Origin: Saprospiraceae bacterium
Lineage (GTDB): Bacteria; Bacteroidota; Bacteroidia; Chitinophagales; Saprospiraceae
Assembly: GCA_019638385.1 (NCBI GenBank)
Contig: JAHBTW010000001.1
Location: forward strand, 1-64,000
DNA: 64,000 nt
Direction of reading: 5' to 3'
A model generated the notes under the pieces. It searched no databases. It saw nothing but the letters and a program-made list of their open reading frames with translations, and was not told the origin of the DNA. The position numbers and the translations under genes were made by a program. Positions 37,456 to 46,550 of the stretch are shown piece by piece; position 1 is the first letter of the stretch; every line of letters starts with the position of its first letter.

Positions 37456-39444
37456 TCATTCCAAAATTTTGAAAGTTGTACGCCGGTTTTGCTGATGCTC
37501 GTCCTCGGTGCAGCGTGTGCAAATACAGGACACTTCGGGAGTGGTTTCCCCGAAACCGAAAGCCGACAGGCGCTCCGCGCTGATGCCTTTGGAGATGAGA
37601 TAGTCCACGGCTGATTGTGCGCGCTTTTGCGATAAGTCTTGATTGTAGCGGTCATTGCCCCGGCAATCGGTATGCGAGCCTAATTGTATGCGAATGGCCG
37701 GATTGATGACGAGCAGCCGTGCCAGCCGGTCTAAGGTAGGCTTGGCATCCTCCCGGATTTCCCAGCGGTCGAAGTCGTAGTAGATGTTCTCTAAGCGAAT
37801 TTCTTTATCAAAGAAAATGCGTTCGAGCACGATTTCGAGTTCGAATCGCATCTCCGGCGAGGACAGGTCTTTCCCGATACCTTTGGTGCTGAAGGTAGCG
37901 GCATTGTTGAGATAGCCGGGTTTGGAGGCCAGAAAAGCGTAATCGGCATCATCCTGAAGCAGGATCGAGAAAAAGCCTTCCTCCTCAATGGTCCATTTAT
38001 TGGTTTCATTGCCTTGTCGCATATCAGTTTGCGCGCCGGGCAGCGGTTTGCGACCCAGCACTTTGCTGTTGGGGTCGGCGGGGTTTTCATAAATTTTTTC
38101 TACCACATACACATCGAGGAACATCTGTACGTCTTCGGGGCGGATTTTTACAATCGTATCTGCCACAGGCATCGGAGGCGGTATGCGTTTTTCGTAGCGG
38201 TATATATCGTCGTTGCCGTTGCCGTCTTCGCGGGTGGAAGTGAAAAAACCGGTTTCGAGTACGTCAGAGCCTTCCGGGAAACGGGCCGCTAATACGAAGC
38301 CAAAATCGTCGCCCCCTGAATTTACAGGCGGTTTGAGGTTGTAGGGCGGCGACCAGGTCCCATTGGACAATTTGTAGGCGCGGAAAACATCGAGACCGCC
38401 CATGCCGGGGTGGTAATCGGAGGAGAAGTAGAGGGTGTCCTTGTCAATGAAGGGGAATTTTTCATCGCCGGTCGTGTTGATGCTCCTGCCGAGGAGGGTC
38501 GGCTCCTCCCAATTGCCGGCTTTTCGCTCCGATACGTATATGTCGTAGCCGCCCCAACCGTCGGGGTGATTGGAGGAAAAGTAGAGGAACCTGCCGTCGG
38601 CGGAGAGGCTCGGTTGCACATAATTTACTTTATCCTGCACAAAATCCAATATGCGCGGGGGGCTCCAGACGCCGTTTCGCAGGTCACTCGACAGAAGTTT
38701 GCAATACGCATCCTCCTTTTTGCCGCCGAAACAGCGGGAGAAAATCATTTCGGTGAAATCGGGGTTGAAGGTCGCTGTGCCGTCGTTGTCGGGCGAATTG
38801 ACGTTCGGGTCGAAGAGCGTGACGGCGTTGGTATTCAGATCAGCGATGAAAAGGTTGGAGAAGCTGTTGCCGGTCCAGGCATACACGGGGCTTCCTTTTT
38901 CGGTGGGCCGGTCGGAGGTGAAAACGAGTTGTCCGTCTTTGTACGGCATAGGAGAATAGTCGGCATAGCTGCCGCTGAATTCTAACAATTGTACGGCATA
39001 CTCGGCTTGCGGTTCAGCGGTTTTCCAGCCGACGGCTATTTCGCAGGCGTTCACTTCGCGGCGATACTCGTAAGGGCTTCCTATTTCGATGCCGAGGTCT
39101 TTGAACGCCTGAATGGCTTCTTTGTAGCGTTCGGCGCGTTTGAGGGCGAAGGCCATTTCGCGCAGCGCATCCACGCCGTATTGGTTGTCGTAGGCAATCT
39201 GGTACCAGCGAATGCTCTGTGCGCTTTTGTTGAGGCGATTATAGGACTCGGCCATGAGGAAAGCCAATTTGCCTTTTTCCACCCGGCTTTTGCTTTGGTT
39301 GTGTTCTTTTTCCAGCAGGCGCACGGCTACGGAGTACTGTTTGCGCTCAAACGCCGTGCGGCCGTCTTTCACCTTTTGGGTGTAGCTGCAAGCAGAGAGG
39401 AGAAAAACCGAAGTAAAGAAAACAAGAAAGATGCGCCCGTTCAT
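37456..39444 (-). CDS. porE: PorE-like OmpA lipoprotein (T9SS-associated)
   Basis: 662 residues. The signal ends in the lipobox LLSACS, so it is a lipoprotein. TPR-like helices (residues 20-150: AFERKQYSVAVRLLEKEHNQ) precede a WD40/PD40-type propeller (YFSSNHPDGWGGYDIYVSER, DTLYFSSDYHPGMGGLDVFR). After this come a carboxypeptidase-regulatory-like part (PLPGAQTDM, YAFLASKPGYLNNA) and a C-terminal OmpA peptidoglycan-binding domain (IYYDFDRWEI, LGSHTDCRGNDRYNQDLSQKRA). The same order is known for PorE of the type IX secretion system, where it links the ring to peptidoglycan. The C-terminal CICTRCTEDEHQQNRRT is normal for this group. The identity as PorE rather than a paralogue is inference. Confidence 0.82.
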   Translation of the reverse strand: MNGRIFLVFFTSVFLLSACSYTQKVKDGRTAFERKQYSVAVRLLEKEHNQSKSRVEKGKLAFLMAESYNRLNKSAQSIRWYQIAYDNQYGVDALREMAFALKRAERYKEAIQAFKDLGIEIGSPYEYRREVNACEIAVGWKTAEPQAEYAVQLLEFSGSYADYSPMPYKDGQLVFTSDRPTEKGSPVYAWTGNSFSNLFIADLNTNAVTLFDPNVNSPDNDGTATFNPDFTEMIFSRCFGGKKEDAYCKLLSSDLRNGVWSPPRILDFVQDKVNYVQPSLSADGRFLYFSSNHPDGWGGYDIYVSERKAGNWEEPTLLGRSINTTGDEKFPFIDKDTLYFSSDYHPGMGGLDVFRAYKLSNGTWSPPYNLKPPVNSGGDDFGFVLAARFPEGSDVLETGFFTSTREDGNGNDDIYRYEKRIPPPMPVADTIVKIRPEDVQMFLDVYVVEKIYENPADPNSKVLGRKPLPGAQTDMRQGNETNKWTIEEEGFFSILLQDDADYAFLASKPGYLNNAATFSTKGIGKDLSSPEMRFELEIVLERIFFDKEIRLENIYYDFDRWEIREDAKPTLDRLARLLVINPAIRIQLGSHTDCRGNDRYNQDLSQKRAQSAVDYLISKGISAERLSAFGFGETTPEVSCICTRCTEDEHQQNRRTTFKILE

Positions 39445-39863
39445 AAGCTGTGATATTGCCCGTGGGAAAAACGCCGTCGGGAGGGGGAATGTTCTCCGGG
39501 CCGACTTGAAGCGGGGCGCCTTCCGGCAGTATTGGGCAAAATGTGAAGCATCGGGCGTCTTTTACAATTCATCTTTTATTTTAAAAAAATGATTTACAGT
39601 GTAATGTGTGAATTATATAATTAATTTTAATGATTATGGCTATAACCTTTTGTTTGTATTTTGGGAGGTGATAAGGAAGGGGGTGAGGGTATCTTTACGT
39701 TCGTCATTCAAAATGATTAATAATCCTACTTCAATACTTTATTTTTTCAGCACATCGTACAGCCATGACAGAACCAAAAGATTTCTGTCGTGGCTTTTTA
39801 TTTTTTCAGACATTTGCCCACGGCTATATTTATTTTTTTTGAATTTGTTCAGAAGTAAGAGCT
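39445..39863. other. AT-rich intergenic region with an internal terminator
   Basis: About 419 bases upstream of the sensor kinase, very AT-rich in the middle. On the plus strand AGCCATGACAGAA (39761-39773) pairs with TTCTGTCGTGGCT (39783-39795) through one G-T wobble, and a run of T follows (39795-39799). No plus-strand gene precedes it, so it ends either a small RNA or the leader of the kinase gene. TATCTTTA at 39690-39697 is a near-consensus -7 box that would give a transcript of about 95 nt. Confidence 0.5.
39761..39799 (+). terminator. Intrinsic terminator ahead of kinase gene
   Basis: A 13-bp stem with one wobble, a 9-base loop and a T-rich tail, as described for the intergenic region. 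It lies 65 bases before the GTG start at 39864, so it may act as a leader attenuator. Confidence 0.7.
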
Positions 39864-42800
39864 GTGAAGCTATCAAGCAGGTGGATTGAGTGTGTTTGGC
39901 AGATCCCGATGATTGGGTTCATTTTGGGAAGTAGCTTTGTGGTGTCCCATGGGCAGTTTTATGTGGCTGATATTCAGGAAAACATAGAAGGAAATGCCGG
40001 TCTCGGCAGTATAGTAATCTCCGATTTATTTCAGGACCACGATGGGTTTATGTGGATTACGACCGGTTCCGGGCTTGCCCGGTTTGACGGAACTATCTTC
40101 AAGCACTACACGCGGCCTGAGTTTACAAGCGGTGCGGCCAGCCGGGTAAGACTATTGGAAGACCGGCAAGGGTTGTTGTGGGTTTCAAAAAGAAAAATGA
40201 TCGGCGGAGCGCAGGAGAGTGCGACCATGGACATTCAAATTGCCTTTTTTGACCCGAAAAAAAACGAAGTTTCCTCCTTCCGGGAAGGGCCGGGCGCTTC
40301 AGCCCCGTTCAGCGAGGAAGACATCAGCGCCATCAAAAGCACCGAAAGCCGGGAAATCGTGGTGGGCTTGAAAGACGGCCGTGTTTATTATTTCGACACG
40401 GAATGGTACTTGCTGTTTGCCGGAACAAACCGGCAGCGCATCACAGATGTAGCGCTGAAGCGCCGGGGCGAAAGCTTTTGGCTGGTAGAGCGGGACACCT
40501 TACGGCACATTGCCGCCACCGGCGAAGAAATTGAAAAGGAAGTGCTCCCGGATCATTTCAGCAAATTGCTGGAGTTGAAATTCGATCAGGCCGGCGGCCT
40601 TTGGTTGATCGGAGTTTATCCTACGCAGAGCAGTACCATCTTCTTCAAAATGCCGGGCCGCCCCATGCAATCGTACCATGCCGGTTTTGATCTCGATCTG
40701 TCCGCTTATCTATCTGTACTGTTTGACCGCCAGGGGCGGACCTGGCTCATGGGAGACGAGAAAGTGCAGGTGTTTGAAGCGGGTAGGGGCAAGGTGTTTG
40801 AGATTCTTTCGGAGGGCTTGATTCAACGGTTTCCGGTGGTTTATTTCGATCGCGATGACTCCGCCTGGGTTTCCGACCGCAAGGGATTGAAAATTATACG
40901 CCTCAAAAAAAAGCGCTTTCAAACCTGTTTGGAGGAAGAGGAAGCGAGCGTGCGCGGTATTGTCTCCATCGGGAACGGCACATTGTGGGCCTGTACCGAC
41001 AAAGGCGTTTTTGAAATAGACTCCAGCCTCCGGCAGGTAACTCCGACAATACCCGACATCAGCGTAGGCTACGGCTTGTTGTATCGCCCCCCCTATTGCT
41101 GGATGGGCGCCTACAGCTCTACTTTTTGGCAATTGGACCCCCGCACCGGAAAACGCGAGGAATGGTATGCCCGGTTTGAGGACGGCACATTCGTAGCGGG
41201 CTTGTACCTGCTCCGACCTTTTTTCGACCGGAAGGGGCGCTTGTGGGTGGGCGCCGGCGCCGGGCTGGCCCTGGCCGATATGAAAGCGCGTCACTTGGTA
41301 ATAGCGCAGCGTTTCAACCAAATGGGATTGGCAGGCAAGGAAGTGCGGCATATTTTCGAAAATGACGAGGGGCTGTGGGTTTGCACCGATGCCGGCTTGT
41401 ACCTGCTCGATCCGGATACTGGAGTCAAAGCATATTTTCGGGACTTTCCCGTTGTGCAACTCAATCACCTGTATGAAAGTCGGGACGGCTTGTTTTGGCT
41501 GGCCACCAAGGGCGGCGGTTTGTTGCGCTGGGACCGGAAGAAAAACAAAATAGATCAATTTTCCACTGCGGAGGGCCTAGCCAACGAAACCGTGCATGCC
41601 GTTTATGAAGACCGGTACGGCCGGTTTTGGCTGCCCACCAATCATGGCCTGGCCTGTTTCAACCCTCAAACACTTGCGGTAGCTACTTATTACAAAGAAG
41701 ACGGCATTGCGCACAATGAGTTCAACAACGCCTCGCACTGGCAGTCGCCCGATGGGGCTATCTACCTGGGCGGCCTGGCCGGAATTACCCGTTTTCACCC
41801 CGATGATTTTCCGGCAAACGATCGCAGCCGTTTTCCCTTGCACCTCACGCAGTATGCTGTGTGGGATGCGAAAACCGGCGAATTGAACGATCTTTCCGAG
41901 GTGTTTTTTGCCGACCGGCGCATAGAGATTTCCGGTGCGGTGCGCTCTTTCCGGGTTCAGTTTGCATTGCTCGATTTTAGCCGGCCCGAAGCCAGGCGCT
42001 ATGCATATATGCTGGAAGGATTGGATAATAACTGGGTGCATATTGAAGAAAATTTTGTGCGTTTCAATCGCCTGCCTTACGGCAAATACACGCTTAAAGT
42101 AAGGGGCAGCGGCGCCGACGGGCTGTGGTCGGCGCATGAATTGGCCATTCCGGTAGTTGTGCATCCCCCGGTATATTTGCGGGGGTGGTTTATTGCGCTG
42201 AGCATATTGGCTTTGCTGGCCCTCGCATACGGCATATTGCGTTGGCGGCTGAGGAGCCTGCGTCAGGCCAAGATATTGCTCGAAAAGGAAGTTGCTGCCC
42301 GCACTGCTGAAATCGTAGCAGACCGTCGGGTGATCAGCGCTCAAAAAGCAGAACTCGAAGCGCTCAATCAAACCAAAGACCGCCTCATGGCCATCATCGG
42401 GCATGAATTGCGCGGGCCGATGATCAGCCTGCAAAACATCGGAGAGAACATCAGTTATTTATTAAAAAACAACCAACCCGATACCGCTGTAAAAATGGCG
42501 CGGCAAGTACGCCAAAAAGTCTTTTCCGTAAGGATGCTGTTGGATAACATGCTCTATTGGGGCCTTTCCAACGATGGGAAACAGGAAGCGCATCCGGAAA
42601 CAGTTCTACTGCGTACCGTACTGGTGGAGGTCGTTGAACTGATAGATTTTTGGGCAGAATCGAAGGCGTTAACCATTGAGATAGACGCTGCTGCGGATAT
42701 GGGCCTCACCACAGACCGCAGCCTGTTGCGCATCGTACTGCTCAATCTGGTTACAAACGCCGTTAAATTTACGCCCGGCGACGGCCGCATCCGTATCGAA

Positions 42801-43055
42801 ACCGAAACATCTCCCGGCGGTGCGTCCGTTTTCATACGGGTAACTGATTCGGGGATCGGCATGAATGCTGCACAGTTGGACGCCATCCGGCGGAAGAACT
42901 TTTTTTCATCCTCCGGCACTTCCGGTGAAAAAGGCTCCGGCATGGGTTTGCAGCTTTGCGAAATGTTGCTCCACAAGTTGCACGGGAGCATGAATATTGA
43001 AAGCGAGCCCAACCGGGGCAGTACGTTTACCGTTATATTGCCACTCTCCCCCTAA
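39864..43055 (+). CDS. Sensor histidine kinase with beta-propeller input
   Basis: 1063 residues from a GTG start (MKLSSRWIECVWQ). The first 35 residues form a signal or anchor segment. Repeated two-component-regulator propeller blades follow (FQDHDGFMWITTGSGLARFDG, spread over residues 50-690, e.g. YEDRYGRFWLPTNHGLACFNP). Next are a Y_Y_Y domain (YMLEGLDNNWVHIEENFVR) and a transmembrane segment near 770-790 (GWFIALSILALLALAYGIL). The cytoplasmic part has the phospho-acceptor His in MAIIGHELRGPM, the N box LLNLVTNAVKFTPGDG, and G boxes DSGIGMN and GSGMGLQL. It is complete and should sense an outside signal. It is followed by its regulator after 13 bases. Confidence 0.92.
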   Translation: MKLSSRWIECVWQIPMIGFILGSSFVVSHGQFYVADIQENIEGNAGLGSIVISDLFQDHDGFMWITTGSGLARFDGTIFKHYTRPEFTSGAASRVRLLEDRQGLLWVSKRKMIGGAQESATMDIQIAFFDPKKNEVSSFREGPGASAPFSEEDISAIKSTESREIVVGLKDGRVYYFDTEWYLLFAGTNRQRITDVALKRRGESFWLVERDTLRHIAATGEEIEKEVLPDHFSKLLELKFDQAGGLWLIGVYPTQSSTIFFKMPGRPMQSYHAGFDLDLSAYLSVLFDRQGRTWLMGDEKVQVFEAGRGKVFEILSEGLIQRFPVVYFDRDDSAWVSDRKGLKIIRLKKKRFQTCLEEEEASVRGIVSIGNGTLWACTDKGVFEIDSSLRQVTPTIPDISVGYGLLYRPPYCWMGAYSSTFWQLDPRTGKREEWYARFEDGTFVAGLYLLRPFFDRKGRLWVGAGAGLALADMKARHLVIAQRFNQMGLAGKEVRHIFENDEGLWVCTDAGLYLLDPDTGVKAYFRDFPVVQLNHLYESRDGLFWLATKGGGLLRWDRKKNKIDQFSTAEGLANETVHAVYEDRYGRFWLPTNHGLACFNPQTLAVATYYKEDGIAHNEFNNASHWQSPDGAIYLGGLAGITRFHPDDFPANDRSRFPLHLTQYAVWDAKTGELNDLSEVFFADRRIEISGAVRSFRVQFALLDFSRPEARRYAYMLEGLDNNWVHIEENFVRFNRLPYGKYTLKVRGSGADGLWSAHELAIPVVVHPPVYLRGWFIALSILALLALAYGILRWRLRSLRQAKILLEKEVAARTAEIVADRRVISAQKAELEALNQTKDRLMAIIGHELRGPMISLQNIGENISYLLKNNQPDTAVKMARQVRQKVFSVRMLLDNMLYWGLSNDGKQEAHPETVLLRTVLVEVVELIDFWAESKALTIEIDAAADMGLTTDRSLLRIVLLNLVTNAVKFTPGDGRIRIETETSPGGASVFIRVTDSGIGMNAAQLDAIRRKNFFSSSGTSGEKGSGMGLQLCEMLLHKLHGSMNIESEPNRGSTFTVILPLSP

Positions 43056-43068
43056 ATTTTTGAACCAA

Positions 43069-43818
43069 ATGGAAAAAGTAAGCATCCTGATCGTAGAGGA
43101 CGATCCCTTATTCTCCGTTGAGTTGCGCCGCCTGATAGAAGAAGCGTTGGGGTACGAGGTCGCCGCCTGTGTCAACAACGCCGCTGATGCGTTGCAATGG
43201 ATGAGCAACAGCAAGCGTTTGCCCGATCTGGCGCTCATAGATATCTCTCTTCCCGGTTCGATGGACGGTATTGACCTTGCTGAAAAAATGACCGGTATCC
43301 CCATTATTTTCATTACTTCGGCCGATGTGCCCGGCATCTATCACCGTGCCAGAATGCTGATGCCGCATGGCTATTTGGTGAAGCCCGTTGGAAAACTCAC
43401 CTTGCAAAGTATCATTGAAAGCGCGTTGCTCCGGGCCGGAAACCCGGGACTGTCGGCTGATGTGCTGCGTGTTTGGCAAGAAGACTTAGTGCTCGACAAC
43501 CACGTTTTTCTGAAAACCCATTCCGGCAAATTGGAAAAAATCAATCTCGAAGAAGTGGCTGTCATTGAAGCCGACGGCAACTACTGCATCATTTATACCA
43601 CTCAAAACCGGAAGCACGCTGTGAAGATCTCGCTCAAGCGCATGGCCATGCAATTATCGGGGAAACTGTTTATTCAGATACACCGCAATTATTTAGTGTC
43701 TTTAAAAGCATTGGAAAGCGTGGATACTGCAACCAATCAGGTGGTCGTCATAGGGCAGGAATTGCCCATCGGCGCCAGTTTTCGGGCGAACCTGGTGTCC
43801 CACTTGCGCAAATTATAA
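43069..43818 (+). CDS. LytTR-family response regulator
   Basis: 249 residues from the ATG at 43069 (MEKVSILIVEDDPL). The receiver domain has the acidic pocket VEDD, the phospho-acceptor Asp in LALIDISLPGSMDG, and the conserved ITSAD and LVKPVG. The C-terminal half is a LytTR DNA-binding domain (LEEVAVIEADGNYCIIYT, LFIQIHRNYLVSLKAL). It starts 13 bases after the kinase stop, so both are one operon and probably form a two-component pair. Target genes are not known; surface genes to the right are candidates by position only. Confidence 0.92.
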   Translation: MEKVSILIVEDDPLFSVELRRLIEEALGYEVAACVNNAADALQWMSNSKRLPDLALIDISLPGSMDGIDLAEKMTGIPIIFITSADVPGIYHRARMLMPHGYLVKPVGKLTLQSIIESALLRAGNPGLSADVLRVWQEDLVLDNHVFLKTHSGKLEKINLEEVAVIEADGNYCIIYTTQNRKHAVKISLKRMAMQLSGKLFIQIHRNYLVSLKALESVDTATNQVVVIGQELPIGASFRANLVSHLRKL

Positions 43819-44111
43819 GGGCATTCAGCACCCGTTTTACCGCATTCAATCCTCAAAATCCTATCGGTTATCATCTTTACCGCATTGCTCCGGCATTTAT
43901 TTATTTACTTTGCAAAACTAAAAACCGGTTATTTCCCAAAAACATACAAGACTGTATCTGTTTTTTGACTGTGAACAACACAAACGATATTGCTTTAGCT
44001 CCGGCTATTGCCTGAAATTCCATCCTTTTGAGGGCTACAGGCGATGGCTTACTAATTGCAAAAAGTTGCTCTCCGCGAGGGGAGGTTTTTGTGTGTTCTC
44101 AAACGAAAAAC
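43819..44111 (+). other. Leader region of the 44112 gene
   Basis: 293 bases. TTG (43885-43887) and TTACTTTG (43905-43912, one mismatch to TAnnTTTG) may form a promoter. Just before the gene, CTCTCC-GCGA-GGGGAG (44069-44084) followed by a T-run (44086-44090) makes a short terminator-like hairpin 22 bases ahead of the ATG. The long leader of about 190 bases would then include it. No other gene is seen. Confidence 0.4.
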
Positions 44112-45644
44112 ATGGTTGTTTTAATAGAATTGGTGAAAGTGGTAAAACGGGGTCGGTTCCGGGTGGATCAACTCCTGAAGACCGTGTCCGGCGATAACTC
44201 CCGCATCATGGAGTTGTACAAAGGTATTTCAGAAGGTGTCATCACCGATGATGAAACGGCCGCTCAAGCCATCTATCAGGAGGAGCCGAATAAAAACCTC
44301 CAGAAACTAAAGGCAAGGCTCCGGAGCCGGTTGATCAATCTTTTGTTTGTTGTAGATATCAATAAGGCTGCGCTCAATGAACGCGACAGCGCTTACACGT
44401 TGTGTTGTAAGGAATGGGCGGCCACCAAAATACTCTTTACCCGCGGCGCCCGGAATGCAGCCGTGAAAATGGCCAAACTGACGCTTTCCAATGCGCTCCG
44501 GTTTGAATTCAGCGAATTGATTTTGGACATCAGTCGCACCTTGCGCATGCACTACGCATTGTGGAAACGCGACGCAAAACAATACGAACAATATGACGCG
44601 CTCTGCCGCGAATACGAAGCGATATGGCAGTGCGAAAACGAGGCCGAGCAATTGTATCTCAATATGGTGATGCTGCAATCTTCCACCCGGCTCAATCGGA
44701 CGAGGGTGAGAGCGCAGGCCGAGGCGTTCTATCGGCGGGTAGCCCCCGCTATGGCCCGATACGAAAGTTATAAGCTCCAACTGTGCGGCCGGCTCATCGA
44801 AATAGCGATGCACGACAGCATCAGCGACCATCCGGCCACCATCAAAGCCTGTGATGATGCCATTCGCTTCTTCCAAGCCAAACCCTTCGACGTCAGGGTG
44901 CCTTTTCTGGCCTGGACCTCCCAGAAACTCACTTGCTACATCCACTTGCGCGAATACGGAAAAGGAAGCGAGGTGGTAAAAGAAGCGCTGAATCTGTTTG
45001 AGGCAGGCTCTTTGAACTGGATGCAATACCAGCGCATGCGCTTTCTGTTGGCCATGCATAGCGGAAAATATGAGGAAGCATATTCCGTATGGGGTGAAGC
45101 TACTGCCTACGACGACATCTTAAAGCAACTTTCGGCACAACACGAAACTTGGGCGATATTCGAAGCCTATTTGAATTTCCTTATCGCAGAAGGGCGCCTG
45201 ACTCCCACCCAGGATGCCTTGCGTCAAGGCTCCTTCCGGCTCGGCAAGTTTCTCAACGAAACGCCTCGTTTCTCCAAAGAAAAACGCGGGATGAACATCC
45301 CCATTCTCGTTATTCAAATCCTGTTTCTCATCCGCCAACGCCAGTACGATCAGGTCATTGACAAAATGGAAGCCATTGACCGCTACCGGATGCGGTATCT
45401 CCGTCAGGACGACACCTTCCGCAGCAATTGCTTCATACACATGCTGCTCACGGTGCCGGCTGCCGGTTTTCACCGGGAGGGCGCGCGCCGACGGGCAGCC
45501 GGTTTTTTAGAAAAAATGAGCAATGCCCCGGCCAACATCTCCAACGAAACTTCCGAAATAGAAATCATTCCGTATGAAGTACTTTGGGAACTGGTACTCG
45601 ATTCCCTGTCGCTGAAAATCAGGAAAGCTCAGTCCAGCCGTTGA
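44112..45644 (+). CDS. Large helical protein of unknown function
   Basis: About 510 residues from the ATG at 44112 (MVVLIELVKVVKRG), chosen because the earlier part of the frame is not protein-like. It is helical with many charged and aromatic residues and looks like repeated helical pairs, possibly TPR-like (e.g. AVKMAKLTLSNALRFEFSEL, EAYSVWGEATAYDDILKQLS). There is no signal peptide, so the protein should be cytoplasmic. I do not recognise the family. Similar proteins occur near surface-protein genes in Saprospiria as far as I recall, but I am not sure. The gene precedes the giant adhesin gene by about 900 bases. Confidence 0.65.
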   Translation: MVVLIELVKVVKRGRFRVDQLLKTVSGDNSRIMELYKGISEGVITDDETAAQAIYQEEPNKNLQKLKARLRSRLINLLFVVDINKAALNERDSAYTLCCKEWAATKILFTRGARNAAVKMAKLTLSNALRFEFSELILDISRTLRMHYALWKRDAKQYEQYDALCREYEAIWQCENEAEQLYLNMVMLQSSTRLNRTRVRAQAEAFYRRVAPAMARYESYKLQLCGRLIEIAMHDSISDHPATIKACDDAIRFFQAKPFDVRVPFLAWTSQKLTCYIHLREYGKGSEVVKEALNLFEAGSLNWMQYQRMRFLLAMHSGKYEEAYSVWGEATAYDDILKQLSAQHETWAIFEAYLNFLIAEGRLTPTQDALRQGSFRLGKFLNETPRFSKEKRGMNIPILVIQILFLIRQRQYDQVIDKMEAIDRYRMRYLRQDDTFRSNCFIHMLLTVPAAGFHREGARRRAAGFLEKMSNAPANISNETSEIEIIPYEVLWELVLDSLSLKIRKAQSSR

Positions 45645-46078
45645 CCGCTCCTCTCAACAGCCCGGCACTTTAGGCAGTCGCCATTCCATTACCGACTTTT
45701 CTCTCTCCTGTTCGGGGGGTACAGCGTCCCACGGGGTTTTTATGCTCCATGAAACTCCCTTGTCCCGCTGTGGTACTCTCTGTATTTCGGCAGACGGCGT
45801 AAGCCCAAAAGAGGCTGTCTCAAAAAGCCCGGCGAAGCTTTGCACAAATAAACCTCCCGCGAATTTCAGAGGCATTTATTTATACAGATATCTGGTCTGT
45901 TAGTGACCTTAAAAAAAATAACACGATTTTCAAATAATTGATAATCAATATAATGTAATTTTTTTTATGTCAAGTCATATTGTCACAGGTATGCCCCAAA
46001 AGGCTATCCCTGTCAGGGAGGGGCAGTAGCATCGGGCTAAATTTGTACCAATCGCTAATCACACAAATCATAACACAC

Positions 46079-46156
46079 ATGGAAAATGAAATCTTATGGG
46101 AAGTGCTATGCGCACTATTTCCCGCCATCATCATTGTTGATCTGATTGATCCCTGA
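46079..46156 (+). CDS. Possible 25-residue hydrophobic peptide
   Basis: ATG at 46079 to TGA at 46154. The peptide is MENEILWEVLCALFPAIIIV followed by DLIDP: a short acidic start and a hydrophobic core, so it could insert in a membrane. The ORF is too short for a statistical call, but the hydrophobic codons are in one frame, and a strong hairpin follows 14 bases after the stop. It may be a small membrane peptide with its own terminator, or chance. Confidence 0.3.
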   Translation: MENEILWEVLCALFPAIIIVDLIDP

Positions 46157-46169
46157 TGATCCAAAAATG

Positions 46170-46212
46170 AGCGGTTCACCTGGCACTCAACCCTCAGGCC
46201 GGGTGGACCGCT
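46170..46212 (+). other. Long-stem hairpin after the short peptide
   Basis: AGCGGTTCACC (46170-46180) pairs with GGTGGACCGCT (46202-46212) with one G-T wobble; the loop of 21 bases may pair partly as well. No T-run follows, so it is not a classical terminator; it may be RNA structure or an intergenic repeat. Confidence 0.5.
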
Positions 46213-46473
46213 TCTCAAATAGAACCCTGACATCCCTTACTTCCCGTATCTCACGCTGTTCATTGGCATCTGTTGTTATGGTATATCCCAACGAAGGTGT
46301 CTTTTGAAAAACAACATGAATATTAATTGCCTGAAAAACAGTTGGTTATTTGATTTTTTGTGCCGGGGCAGTTCATTTAAGTATTCTCCCGATAGCCTTT
46401 GTTGTCAGGGTTCGTCCTTTTGTGGCGGGTACCTTTGTATCAAGTAAAAAAAACGATTCAATGACTTGAACCG

Positions 46474-46497
46474 CAGTTTTGCTTATGTGCAAAACTG
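46474..46497. promoter_or_regulatory. Perfect inverted repeat upstream of giant gene
   Basis: CAGTTTTGC (46474-46482), loop TTATGT, GCAAAACTG (46489-46497): a perfect 9-bp inverted repeat 53 bases before the ATG at 46551. It may be an operator site or a leader hairpin for the adhesin gene. Confidence 0.45.
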
Positions 46498-46550
46498 TAG
46501 GAGAGGTTTGTATTACACTAAAATAAAAGATGACCTAAACGATTCGAAAT

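Larger units (their letters stand above)
45645..46550. other. Intergenic region before the giant adhesin gene
   Basis: About 906 bases with no long gene. It holds a 25-codon ORF (46079-46156), a hairpin (46170-46212) and a perfect inverted repeat near the adhesin start (46474-46497), each listed separately. The first 250 bases show no structure I can name apart from short GC-rich inverted sequence near 45820-45840. The 45905-45970 segment is a run of A/T-rich sequence. Confidence 0.5.
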
